In this document: in pieces, positions 50,094-58,403 of the stretch
How the letters are laid out: every line of letters begins with the position of its first letter
Position numbering within the stretch: position 1 is the first letter of the stretch
Source: Occultella glacieicola
Lineage (GTDB): Bacteria; Actinomycetota; Actinomycetes; Actinomycetales; Beutenbergiaceae
Length of the DNA: 64,000 nucleotides
Assembly (NCBI RefSeq): GCF_004353825.1
Contig: NZ_SMNA01000001.1
Coordinates: forward strand, 496,001-560,000
Direction of reading: 5' to 3'
Program-made: the position numbers and the translations under genes
Notes under the pieces: generated by a model
Databases searched by the model: none
Told to the model about the DNA's origin: nothing
The model's input: only the letters and a program-made list of their open reading frames with translations

Positions 50094-50806
50094 GCACCCC
50101 ACCGACCAGGACGTCCCTGCGCGGTCCCGTCATCCTGACGGCGGCCGGCGCGCTCGTGCTGGTTGCGGCGATCGTGGTGGCCGTCCTCGTGGTGCGGCTG
50201 TTCCTGTCGGTGCTGCCGGTGGGACTCGTCGGCGCCGACGGTGTTCCCGGGCCGGAAGCGGTCGGCGGCACCGACGTCCCCGGCACCCTGACCCTCGAGC
50301 TCGAGGCGGACACCACCTACACGATCCTGCTCGCCCACCCGAGCAACGCGCAGGCTGTTGCGCTCGGTGACGCGATCACCGTGACCGGACCGGACGGTCG
50401 ACCCGCCACATCGACGATCGGGCCGTCCACGACCGTCGACAACAACGGGGTCAGCGCGCGTTCCATCGACGTCTTCACGACCGCTGCCGCCGGCGCCTAC
50501 GCGATCGTCGTGCCCCCGCTCGACAATCCCGCGGCCACAGCCTGGGCCACCGTGGTCGTCGCCGAGGGCGATGAACTACCAGGCTTCATCGGCGGCATCT
50601 TCGGCACCATCTTCGGGGTCTTCCTCGCGCTCGGCCTCGGCGTCGCCGGGGTGGCCATGATCGTCGGAGGGGCGGTGTGGTGGCACATCCACTCGCGGGC
50701 CCGGCGCTCCTTCGGCGCCGGTGGCGGACCCGGCGGGTACCCGGGCCAGTACCCGCAGCCCGGCCAGTACCCGCCCAACGGCCAGTACCCGCCGCCCGGT
50801 CGCTGA
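50090..50806 (+). CDS. Two-TM membrane protein, paralogue trio member 2
   Basis: 238 residues from ATG 50090, coupled to member 1. Same plan: TM1 at about residues 12-38, an extracytoplasmic beta-type domain (TYTILLAHPSNAQAV, AAGAYAIVVPPL), TM2 ending GVAMIVGGAVWWHIHSRARRS, then a cytoplasmic Gly/Tyr/Pro/Gln tail with repeated GQYP units. The exported domain resembles that of member 1 in size and in the GTxx/AGAY positions. Unknown function. Confidence 0.8.
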   Translation: MSTPPTRTSLRGPVILTAAGALVLVAAIVVAVLVVRLFLSVLPVGLVGADGVPGPEAVGGTDVPGTLTLELEADTTYTILLAHPSNAQAVALGDAITVTGPDGRPATSTIGPSTTVDNNGVSARSIDVFTTAAAGAYAIVVPPLDNPAATAWATVVVAEGDELPGFIGGIFGTIFGVFLALGLGVAGVAMIVGGAVWWHIHSRARRSFGAGGGPGGYPGQYPQPGQYPPNGQYPPPGR

Positions 50807-50901
50807 CCCGGCCGCACGCCGGAACGGGCGCGACCCGGAGACGGGCAGACCTCACCACGGCGATCCGTGCGTCGGACCGACGGCACGGGTAGGTTCGGCC
50901 C

Positions 50902-51273
50902 ATGTCCCAGCCCTGGCCGGGCCCCTACTCCCCGGAGCCCTACCTCCCGCCCCCGCCGAACACCTCGACCACGGGCCCGAAGCTGGTCACCTTCATCGGG
51001 ATCGGCTGCCTGGTCCTCACGATCGTGATCGTGGCGCTGCTGGTGTTCGCGTTCGCGAACCTCCCCACCGTCGGCGAGACCGAGTTCTACTGGTGGCTCG
51101 GGATCTCCGGCGCCGCCTTTGTGATCCCGGCCGCGCTCATGCTCGGGCTCACCGGGCTCGGCATGAGCATCGGCGGCGGCATCATGTGGGCGATCCGGGC
51201 CCAGGCCCGCAGCGTGTACGGCGACCGGGCGCCGAACCCGGGCCCGCCGCCCCACGGGTACCCGCCGCTGTAG
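50902..51273 (+). CDS. Two-TM membrane protein, short paralogue trio member 3
   Basis: 123 residues. Pro-rich start, then TTGPKLVTFIGIGCLVLTIVIVALLVFAF (TM1, almost the same as in member 1), only about 15 residues outside, then TM2 ending GLGMSIGGGIMWAIRAQARS. The large exported domain of members 1 and 2 is missing. TAGGTT at -12 to -7: probably leaderless. Confidence 0.8.
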   Translation: MSQPWPGPYSPEPYLPPPPNTSTTGPKLVTFIGIGCLVLTIVIVALLVFAFANLPTVGETEFYWWLGISGAAFVIPAALMLGLTGLGMSIGGGIMWAIRAQARSVYGDRAPNPGPPPHGYPPL

Positions 51274-51295
51274 GGGTCCCCGATACGCTCGGGCC

Positions 51296-52747
51296 ATGGC
51301 CGACCTGCATGACCTGACCGCGCTCGAGCTGGCCGCCGCCATCCGGTCCGGCCAGACGTCCCCCATCGACGTCCTCGACCACACCCTCGACCGGATCTCG
51401 GCCCTCGACGAGAGGGTCGGGGCGTTCATCACCCGCACGCCGGACCTCGCCGGCGAGCAGGCGCGGGCGGCGCAGTCGCTCCTGGCCGAGCACGGCGACG
51501 ATCCCGCGTCGCTCCCGCCGCTGCTCGGGGTGCCGTGCCCGATCAAGGACCTGAACCTGGTGGCCGGGGTACCGACCAGTTTCGGCAGCGCCGCTCTCGC
51601 CGGGTACGTCCCGGACGTCGACGACGGCGTCGTCATCCGCCTGCGCGAGGCCGGCACCGTCATGGTCGGCAAGACGAACACCCCCGAGATCGGCCTGCCC
51701 AGCTACACCGAGTCGGACATCGCGCCGCCGGCGCGCACGCCGTGGGACCTGACCCGCAACGCGGGTGGGTCCTCGGGCGGTGCGGCCGCGGCGGTCGCCT
51801 CCCGGATCGTGCCGATCGCGCAAGCCTCCGACGGCGGTGGCTCGATCCGTATTCCGGCGGCGGCCTGCGGGTTGGTCGGCCTGAAACCCAGCCGGGGCCG
51901 GATCAGCACCGGACCCCACGGCGTGGCCGGCCCGGGGCTCGGCACCAGCGGGGTGCTCACCCGGGACGTGCGGGACACCGCCGCGGCCCTTGACGTCCTC
52001 TCCGTCGGGTGGCCCGGCGACACCTACTCGCTGCCGTTGCCTCAGGGCGGCTTCCTCGCGGCCTGCGACACCGACCCGGGACCGGTGCGGGTCGGTGTCC
52101 TCACCCGGCCGATCATCGCGCCGGACGCCCCCGTGCACGCCGAGGCGCTGCGCGCCGTCGACCATGCCGTCCGGGTCCTCGAAGGGCTGGGCCACCACAC
52201 CGACACCGCACCGGTGCCGTTCCCGGCCGAGGCCTGGGAGCCGTTCCGGGACCTGTGGTCGGTGCTCGCGGCGAGCGCGCCGATCCCGCCGGACCGCGAG
52301 CACCTGCTCGTCCCGCTGAGCCGGTGGATGCGCGAGCGCGGCCGCGGCGTCGACGGCATCACCTACGCGAACGCGGTCAGCGCCGGCCAACGGCTCACCC
52401 GGGACGCGGCCCGCGCCTGGGCGGACTTCGACGTCATCCTGATGCCGTCCCTGGCGCAGCCCGCCGAGGTGGTCGGTACCTCCCGCATCGACGACGACCC
52501 GGCTGCGGACTTCGAGGCCCAGATGGCCTTCACCCCGTGGACCAGCACGTGGAACATCATCGGGGCGCCGGCGATCTCGGTGCCGCTGCACTGGGCGCCG
52601 GCTGTGCCGGATCTGCCCGGCGGGCCGGTGCTGCCCTTCGGCGTCACGCTCGGCGCGCGCACGGGACGCGAGGACCTCCTGCTCGCGCTCGCGGCGACGA
52701 TCGAGCGCGCCGAGCCGTGGCTGGACCGGCGACCACCGACCGGCTGA
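51296..52747 (+). CDS. Amidase signature family enzyme
   Basis: 483 residues. Catalytic triad Lys in VPCPIKDLN (about residue 83), cis-Ser and Ser in NAGGSSGGAAAAVASR and ASDGGGSIRIPAA. ITYANAVSAGQRLTRDAARAW and PAISVPLHW are further family blocks. No GatA-type partners nearby, so probably a stand-alone amide hydrolase of unknown substrate. TACGCT at -12 to -7 suggests a leaderless mRNA. Confidence 0.92.
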   Translation: MADLHDLTALELAAAIRSGQTSPIDVLDHTLDRISALDERVGAFITRTPDLAGEQARAAQSLLAEHGDDPASLPPLLGVPCPIKDLNLVAGVPTSFGSAALAGYVPDVDDGVVIRLREAGTVMVGKTNTPEIGLPSYTESDIAPPARTPWDLTRNAGGSSGGAAAAVASRIVPIAQASDGGGSIRIPAAACGLVGLKPSRGRISTGPHGVAGPGLGTSGVLTRDVRDTAAALDVLSVGWPGDTYSLPLPQGGFLAACDTDPGPVRVGVLTRPIIAPDAPVHAEALRAVDHAVRVLEGLGHHTDTAPVPFPAEAWEPFRDLWSVLAASAPIPPDREHLLVPLSRWMRERGRGVDGITYANAVSAGQRLTRDAARAWADFDVILMPSLAQPAEVVGTSRIDDDPAADFEAQMAFTPWTSTWNIIGAPAISVPLHWAPAVPDLPGGPVLPFGVTLGARTGREDLLLALAATIERAEPWLDRRPPTG

Positions 52748-52868
52748 ACCCGACCGCCGAACCCGCCCTCCGCCGTCGGGCAGGAGTGCCCATGCCCACG
52801 CGCTCGGGCGATTCCCATTCCTGGGTAAACTCCGTCCAAAGCATCCTCCAGAACCCAAGGCAGCGCAC

Positions 52869-53393
52869 ATGCTCGTATTCCTGATCATCGGCGGGGTCGG
52901 TATCGCCCTGCTCGTGGTCTCCCTCCTCCTCGGCGAGGTCCTGGACGGGCTCTTCGAGGGGATCGGCGGGGACCTGTTCTCGGGTGCCGCGCTGGCCGGG
53001 TTCCTCGGGGTGTTCGGCTTCGCCGGCGCGCTCACGCTCAGCCTGACCGACTCGGTCGGACTGGCCATCCTGTTCGGCCTGCTCTCCGGCGGTGTCGTCG
53101 GTGCCCTGACCGGCTGGGCCACCCTCAAGCTCCGGGAGGGTGGCGACGAGGCGAACGTGCGCACCGGCGACCTCGTGGGGTCGAAGGCCTCGGTGGTCAC
53201 CGCCATCCCGGACGGAGGGTACGGCGAGATCACCATGGTCGCCTCGGGGCACATCACCCGCCTGAACGCCCGGTCCGCGGGGCCGGTCCCGTCCGGGGCC
53301 TCGGTCACGATCACCGGGGTGCTGTCCGCGACCTCCGTGATGGTGGAGGCGGACCTGCCCGCGAACCCCTACCCCTACCCTCAGCACCCCTAG
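52869..53393 (+). CDS. NfeD-like membrane protein, flotillin partner
   Basis: 174 residues. Three or four membrane segments in the first 95 residues (LVFLIIGGVGIALLVVSLLLG, then GFLGVFGFAGALTLSL, then VGLAILFGLLSGGVVGALTGW), then an OB-fold-like domain (VRTGDLVGSKASVVTAIPDGGYGEITMVASGHI, in parts) and a Pro/Tyr tail. The combination and its position before a flotillin gene identify the NfeD/YqiJ type, which pairs with SPFH proteins in membrane microdomains. Confidence 0.85.
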   Translation: MLVFLIIGGVGIALLVVSLLLGEVLDGLFEGIGGDLFSGAALAGFLGVFGFAGALTLSLTDSVGLAILFGLLSGGVVGALTGWATLKLREGGDEANVRTGDLVGSKASVVTAIPDGGYGEITMVASGHITRLNARSAGPVPSGASVTITGVLSATSVMVEADLPANPYPYPQHP

Positions 53394-53489
53394 TTCCCCG
53401 AGCACGCACGTAGTTCCGACCAGAGACATCCACCCGGCCGGGCGGGCAGATACGCCGGGCCTCCGCAGACGACCAGAAGGAAGATTCGT

Positions 53490-55055
53490 ATGGACTTGGC
53501 GTCCCCCATCGTTCTCGTGATCGCCATCGTGGTGGTGATCGTGCTCATCGGTGGCCTCATCAGCTCGCGCTACAAGGTCGCCGGGCCGGACCAGGCGTTC
53601 ATCGTCACCGGCCGTAAGGGCAAGGCGGTCAAGAACCCCGAGACGGGCCAGATCTCCACCGACCTGTCCGGCCAGAAGGTCGTCATGGGTGGCGGTGTGT
53701 TCGTGTGGCCGTTCGTGCAGCGGATCCACATCCTTGACCTGTCCAGCCGCCGCATCATGGTCCAGATCCGCGGCGCGGTCTCCGGCCAGGGCATCAAGCT
53801 GAACCTCGACGGCGTCGCGATCGTGAAGGTCGGCGGCAACGAGGACTCCATCCGGGCGGCCGCCCAGCGGTTCCTCTCCCAGCAGGACGAGATCGACATC
53901 TTCACGCAGGAGACCCTCGCCGGTTCGCTGCGGTCGATCGTGGGATCCCTGTCGGTGGAGCAGATCATCCGCGACCGTGCCGCGTTCGCGCAGCGGGTCG
54001 CCGACGAGTCCGAGTCCTCCCTCACCGGTCAGGGGCTCGTGCTGGACACCTTCCAGATCCAGGACATCACCGACGACGGCTCCTACCTCGCCGACCTCGG
54101 GCGGCCCGAGTCCGCGAAGCTGCAGCGGATCGCGTCCGTGGCCGAGGCCGAGGCCCGCCAGGCGGCCGAACAGGCTCGGATCAAGGCCGAGGAGGAGATC
54201 GCGATCGCGCAGCGGACGCTGGCCCTGAAGCAGGCCGAGATCCGCTCCGAGACCGACGCCGCCCAGGCGCAGGCGGCCGCGTCCGGCCCTCTCGCCCAGG
54301 CCGACCGGGACCAGGCCATCCTGCTCGAGCAGGAGAAGGTCGCCGTCCGGCAGGCCGCGCTGAAGGAGCGTCAGCTCGACACGGAGGTCCGCAAGCCGGC
54401 CGACGCCGAGCGGTACCGCGTCGAGACGGCCGCCGAGGCGAACCGGAACGCGGAGATCTTCGAGGCCGAGGCCAACAAGGCCGCCGCGATCGCCGCCGCC
54501 GAGGCCCAGGCCGAGAAGGACCGCCTGACCGGTGTCGGTGAGCAGTCCCGCCGGTCCGCGCTGGCCGAGGCCGAGGCGATCGAGGGGCACAAGCGCGGTG
54601 AGGCCGAGAAGGCCCGCCGTGTGGCCGAGGCCGAGGCGACCCGCGCCGAGGGTGAGGCCGAGGCCGCCGCGATCCTCGCCAAGGGTCAGGCCGAGGCCGA
54701 GGCGATGGACAAGCGGGCGGAGGCGTTCGCGCGTTACAACGACGCCGCCGTGCTGCAGATGCTCGTCGAGGTGCTCCCGCAGATCGCCCACGAGGTCGCC
54801 GCCCCGATGGCCGCGATCGACAAGCTGACCGTGGTCTCGACCGACGGCGCCGGCGCGCTGCCGAAGCAGGTCACCGACAACATGGTGCAGACCATGGAAC
54901 TACTGAAGAACACGACCGGCATCGACATCGAGGCGATCCTCGAGTCGTTCGCCGTGAAGATCACGCCGGAGGGCGTGGAGCCGGCGGACGAGGCGCCCTC
55001 GCGGGGCATCGTTCGGCAGGTTCAGCCGGAGACGGACGGCGTCGGATCCGCCTGA
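53490..55055 (+). CDS. Flotillin-like SPFH/band-7 protein
   Basis: 521 residues; AGAAGGAAG before ATG 53490. One N-terminal membrane segment (residues 6-26), SPFH domain to about residue 200 (YKVAGPDQAFIVTGRKGK, GIKLNLDGVAIVKVGG), then a long Ala/Glu-rich coiled coil with repeated EAEAxxxEG units, then a C-terminal cap (LQMLVEVLPQIAHEVAAPM). Forms oligomeric scaffolds of functional membrane microdomains. The NfeD-like gene upstream is its usual partner. Confidence 0.93.
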   Translation: MDLASPIVLVIAIVVVIVLIGGLISSRYKVAGPDQAFIVTGRKGKAVKNPETGQISTDLSGQKVVMGGGVFVWPFVQRIHILDLSSRRIMVQIRGAVSGQGIKLNLDGVAIVKVGGNEDSIRAAAQRFLSQQDEIDIFTQETLAGSLRSIVGSLSVEQIIRDRAAFAQRVADESESSLTGQGLVLDTFQIQDITDDGSYLADLGRPESAKLQRIASVAEAEARQAAEQARIKAEEEIAIAQRTLALKQAEIRSETDAAQAQAAASGPLAQADRDQAILLEQEKVAVRQAALKERQLDTEVRKPADAERYRVETAAEANRNAEIFEAEANKAAAIAAAEAQAEKDRLTGVGEQSRRSALAEAEAIEGHKRGEAEKARRVAEAEATRAEGEAEAAAILAKGQAEAEAMDKRAEAFARYNDAAVLQMLVEVLPQIAHEVAAPMAAIDKLTVVSTDGAGALPKQVTDNMVQTMELLKNTTGIDIEAILESFAVKITPEGVEPADEAPSRGIVRQVQPETDGVGSA

Positions 55056-55088
55056 TCGGCCGGAACGGGCCGATCACGGGCTGACCGG

Positions 55089-55119
55089 AGGGGCGGGCAC
55101 CACCACGGTGCCCGCCCCT
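55089..55119. terminator. Terminator after the flotillin gene
   Basis: GGGGCGGGCACC (55090-55101) pairs perfectly with GGTGCCCGCCCC (55107-55118), loop ACCAC, plus one A-T pair outside. It lies 34 bp after the flotillin stop and 8 bp from the stop of the convergent LppM gene, so it may serve both. Confidence 0.8.
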
Positions 55120-55126
55120 TCCCTGT

Positions 55127-55927
55127 CTATGTGCGGTCGTCGGGCTTCGCCGCCCCCGGCTCGGTCCGGGACTCCTCCGAACCGCCGAACATGTTCTCCA
55201 CGTCGGTGCTGGCGGGTTCCCGGGCGGCCGCACGCCGGGCCCGGAACCCCGGCTCCCGGCCGGCAGCCTCATCCGCGCGGTGTCGGCGCCGGCTCCACCG
55301 CCAGAGCAACAGCCCCGCTGCCACCACGATCACGATGATCGCGAGCACGAGGAACCCGCCCCGCTGCAGGAACGGGGTCTGCGGGCCAGGTCCCACCGCG
55401 TGCATCGAGGTGTTTCCCGGGCCCAGTTCCCAGGTGACGGTGTCCCCGGAGAGGGTGCCGTCATGCTCGGTCACGCCGTTCGGGAACGTCACCGAGAGGT
55501 GGACCGACCACGGCACCTCACTGGGCAGTTCGCCTCCGATCGTCGGGTCGAGCTCGGAGAAGTCGCCGGTCACCTCATAGTTGCCGCCGACCCGCTCGAT
55601 CCGCAGGACGTCGGACGTGGCGGACCGGACCCGGTCGATCGGGACCTCGGTCAGCGTCAGCTGCATCCCGGAGAACTCACCGTCGTCGTAGCGTTCGCCC
55701 GTGACCCCGGAGTCCGGCGCCGCCGTGAGTTCGTCCTCGATCGTGTCGACCAGACCCTCCGGATCCTCACCCTGGGAGATCGCCCACGCGGTGCTGAACG
55801 CCACGAGGACCTCGCCGGAGATGGTGTCGTCGGTGTTGATGCGGATGTCACCGTCGATCTTCAGGCAACCCGTCAGCAGGGCCAGGCCGCCGAGGGCCAC
55901 GAGCAGGCGCAGGAGGTTCTTCTTCAC
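55127..55927 (-). CDS. LppM-domain lipoprotein
   Basis: 266 residues from GTG 55927. Lipoprotein signal KKNLLRLLVALGGLALLTGC; the mature protein starts CLKIDGDIRINTDDTISGEVLVAFS, the beginning of the LppM (DUF3153-like) domain. A membrane segment at about residues 195-216 (GFLVLAIIVIVVAAGLLLW) is followed by a basic, disordered tail. In mycobacteria LppM affects lipoglycan handling; the role here is unknown. CAGACT at -12 to -7 may be a leaderless -10 box. Confidence 0.85.
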   Translation of the reverse strand: MKKNLLRLLVALGGLALLTGCLKIDGDIRINTDDTISGEVLVAFSTAWAISQGEDPEGLVDTIEDELTAAPDSGVTGERYDDGEFSGMQLTLTEVPIDRVRSATSDVLRIERVGGNYEVTGDFSELDPTIGGELPSEVPWSVHLSVTFPNGVTEHDGTLSGDTVTWELGPGNTSMHAVGPGPQTPFLQRGGFLVLAIIVIVVAAGLLLWRWSRRRHRADEAAGREPGFRARRAAAREPASTDVENMFGGSEESRTEPGAAKPDDRT

Positions 55928-56414
55928 CGTACGAGTCTGGCACCCATGGGCGAGTGAGCGAGTCACGGCAAGCCACGCCGTACCGGAGGTGCCATCGGCC
56001 CTCGTGCCGTGTGGCCGAAAACAAGGAGAGTCGCACTCGGCTCGGCGACTCGGGTCACGTTCTGATCGGGCCCTTGACGCTCGCCTGCGTGCTCGACATC
56101 GGCTGACCTCCGAACCGCTGCAACTGGTGAACCACGACATCGGAGTCTTCCAGGCCTCCGGCCCGTACCCGGACAGGTTCGTGGCGGCGATCTACCGGGC
56201 CATGACCTCCGCCGACGGCAGTGAGGCACACCCGATGGTGTCCGCGACGGCGTGATCGACGCGGCCACGACGATCGCCATCGGGGTGGTGGCGCTGCGCT
56301 CGTGAGCCCGACCCACCCGGTCGCCCGCGTGCCGGGCCCACGGGAGGACGCCTGAGTGAGCCCCGGTGCGGGCGTGTGCGTGTTCGCACCCGCCCGCACA
56401 CCGGTCAGGGCCAT
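55928..56414. other. Gene-free stretch with possible gene remnants
   Basis: No intact gene. On the plus strand 56100-56255 reads PLQLVNHDIGVFQASGPYP then DRFVAAIYRAMTSADGSEAH before a stop, and another frame at 56253-56304 reads VIDAATTIAIGVVALRS. Both look like coding fragments of a decayed gene I cannot name. A 7-bp inverted repeat GAGTCGC / GCGACTC (56028-56034, 56045-56051) is also present. Confidence 0.35.
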
Positions 56415-56909
56415 TCAGGACCCAGTGCTGCCCGAGCCGGCCACCGCCTCGCGCAACGTCCGCGCATACGCCGCGGCCTCGCCGTCGTCGGCGTAGGTCG
56501 TCCGCGGCCAGAAGAATCCCCGCAGCCCGTCCCCCTTCGTACGCGGCACCACGTGCGCGTGCAGGTGCGGGACGGACTGGCTGACCACGTTGTTCACGGC
56601 CACGAAGGTGCCCTGCGCACCGAGGGCGACCGGCACCGCGGCCGCGACCCGCTGCACGGCCGTCAGGAACGGCCCAGCCAACGCCGTCGGGAGGTTTGTC
56701 AACGTGACCACGTGCCGGGTCGGGACCACGAGGGTGTGCCCCTTGAAGAGGGGACGGATGTCGAGGAAGGCGACCGTCTCCTCGGTGCGGGCGACCACGT
56801 GCGCGGCCTCCGCGCCGGCCACGATCCGGCAGAACAGGCAGTCGCGGTCGGGCAGCGCGCCGACGGGTCGATCCGCCCCGGTCCCCGTGACGCTCACCGG
56901 GCGTGCCAC
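56415..56909 (-). CDS. HIT-family protein
   Basis: 164 residues from GTG 56909 (an internal GTG 12 bp later is possible). CLFCRIVAGAEAAHVVARTEETVAFLDIRPLFKGHTLVVPTRH, read in parts, and the histidine triad HLHAHVV at about residues 118-124 are diagnostic. A nucleotide hydrolase/transferase of Hint or Ap4A type. Starts within the last 16 bp of the upstream GNAT gene, so translation is coupled. Confidence 0.92.
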   Translation of the reverse strand: MARPVSVTGTGADRPVGALPDRDCLFCRIVAGAEAAHVVARTEETVAFLDIRPLFKGHTLVVPTRHVVTLTNLPTALAGPFLTAVQRVAAAVPVALGAQGTFVAVNNVVSQSVPHLHAHVVPRTKGDGLRGFFWPRTTYADDGEAAAYARTLREAVAGSGSTGS

Positions 56910-57466
56910 TCCTCGGCCAGCAGGGCGTAGCCGTAGCCGTCCATCCAGCCGCCGGTGCGGTGCAACGAGTCGCGCACGCTGTGACTCTCGCGGCGCATGC
57001 CGACCCGTTCCATCAGCCGCCAGGACGGCGTGTTGTCCGCGAAGCAGAGCGCGGTGACCCGCCGCAGGCCGAGCCCGTCGAAGCAGATCCGGATCAGCGC
57101 GGTCACGGCCTCGGTGGCGTACCCGTGGCCCTGGTGGGCCGGGTCCATGCTCCAGCCGAGCTCCGCCTGGGTCTCCTTGGCTCCGGCGGCCACCTCGGTC
57201 TGGGCCCAGGCGTCCTCGGGAGCGAGCATCAGGTCGCCGATGACCTGCCCGTCACGCTCGATCATCAGCGTCCTGGCGAGACGGCCCGGATCGACGAAGG
57301 ACGCGGTGAAGGCCTCCTTGTCGGCGTGCTGGGTGGTCATCCAGCGGGCCACGTCACCGAGGCGACGGTACGCCCAGGCGCTCGGGGCATCCGTGGCAGT
57401 GGCCGGCCGGATGCTCAGCCGGTCGGTCCGGACCGGCCAGGTGAGGCGATCGAACGTGGAACCCAT
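56894..57466 (-). CDS. GNAT family N-acetyltransferase (RimJ/RimL type)
   Basis: 190 residues from ATG 57466. VRTDRLSIRPATATDAPSAWAYRR is the RimJ/L-type start; LGWSMDPAHQGHGYATEAVTALIRICFDGLGLRRVTAL holds the acetyl-CoA loop HQGHGYA; NTPSWRLMERVGMRRE the conserved C-terminal motif. CAGTAT at -12 to -7 suggests a leaderless start. Overlaps the HIT gene. Confidence 0.92.
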   Translation of the reverse strand: MGSTFDRLTWPVRTDRLSIRPATATDAPSAWAYRRLGDVARWMTTQHADKEAFTASFVDPGRLARTLMIERDGQVIGDLMLAPEDAWAQTEVAAGAKETQAELGWSMDPAHQGHGYATEAVTALIRICFDGLGLRRVTALCFADNTPSWRLMERVGMRRESHSVRDSLHRTGGWMDGYGYALLAEEWHAR

Positions 57467-57515
57467 GCCCCCATACTGCCGCAGCACGCCCGTCCCCAGG
57501 TGTCCCCACCTGCTG

Positions 57516-58340
57516 CTAACCGGTGGGCTCCTGGAGCAGCTCGGCGATCGCCCGGCCCTGGACCGGGGTGATCTCGTGCGGGCCGAGCAGGGTCTGGTAG
57601 CGGATGTGGCGCCGGTTTCGGCGCGCGATCGACTTCAGGTTCCGCTTGATCACGAAGACGTCGAGGCGCCCGTAGACGAGCAGGGTCGGCACCCGCAGTC
57701 TGGTCAGGTCGCGGTAGGTGCGGGTCTGCATGACCGTGTGTTCCAGGCTGGAGCGGAACGCGGGCCAGGTCTCCTCGGTGATCTCCATACCCTTGACCAG
57801 CGGCGCGAAGACGTCGAGTCCCTTGGCGGCGGCGATGGTCAGGTCCGGGCTGTCGGCGATCAGGTTGAAGATCGCCGAGTAGCGGTCCTCGGCCGCCCGC
57901 GCGCCGAACCACCGCGGCCGGTTGCGCCGGATGCGGCGGAACGTCGGTGCCCCGAGCAGCACCAGTCGGGTGACCAGATCCGGTCGCTTGCGGGCCACCT
58001 CCCCGGCCACGATGCAGCCCATCGAGTGGCCGGCCACCACGGACTCGCGCACGCCCAGCCCGTCCAGGGTCGCGATGACAGCGTCCGCGTGCTGCTCGAC
58101 CGTGTAGTCGACCCGGGGTTTCGGGGCGTCGCCGAACCCGAGGAGGTCCAGCGCGAGGATCCGGTTGCAGGCTTCGTCGAGCTCGCGGAGCACGTACGTC
58201 CAGCTCTCATGGTTGTTGCCGAGTCCGTGCAGCAGCACGAGCGCCGGTCCGGAGCCCCGATCGACCTTCACGGGGAGGGTGGCAACGGACATCGCGGGCT
58301 TTCTCGAGACGGGAGGCGGTGCGGGCACAGGGACCGTCAT
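57516..58340 (-). CDS. Alpha/beta hydrolase
   Basis: 274 residues from ATG 58340 (ATG 58292 also possible). LVLLHGLGNNHESW (oxyanion HG), nucleophile elbow VAGHSMGCIVAG, acid Asp in YGRLDVFV, His in LLGPHEITP. The His is followed by EIT where many relatives have a wider loop. Reaction unknown. Confidence 0.9.
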   Translation of the reverse strand: MTVPVPAPPPVSRKPAMSVATLPVKVDRGSGPALVLLHGLGNNHESWTYVLRELDEACNRILALDLLGFGDAPKPRVDYTVEQHADAVIATLDGLGVRESVVAGHSMGCIVAGEVARKRPDLVTRLVLLGAPTFRRIRRNRPRWFGARAAEDRYSAIFNLIADSPDLTIAAAKGLDVFAPLVKGMEITEETWPAFRSSLEHTVMQTRTYRDLTRLRVPTLLVYGRLDVFVIKRNLKSIARRNRRHIRYQTLLGPHEITPVQGRAIAELLQEPTG

Positions 58341-58403
58341 CCTACGGGCCGCCGGTTACGCTGGGCCGATCGGGTGAGGGTGCCCGGGCAGGGAAGTGGA
58401 CTC

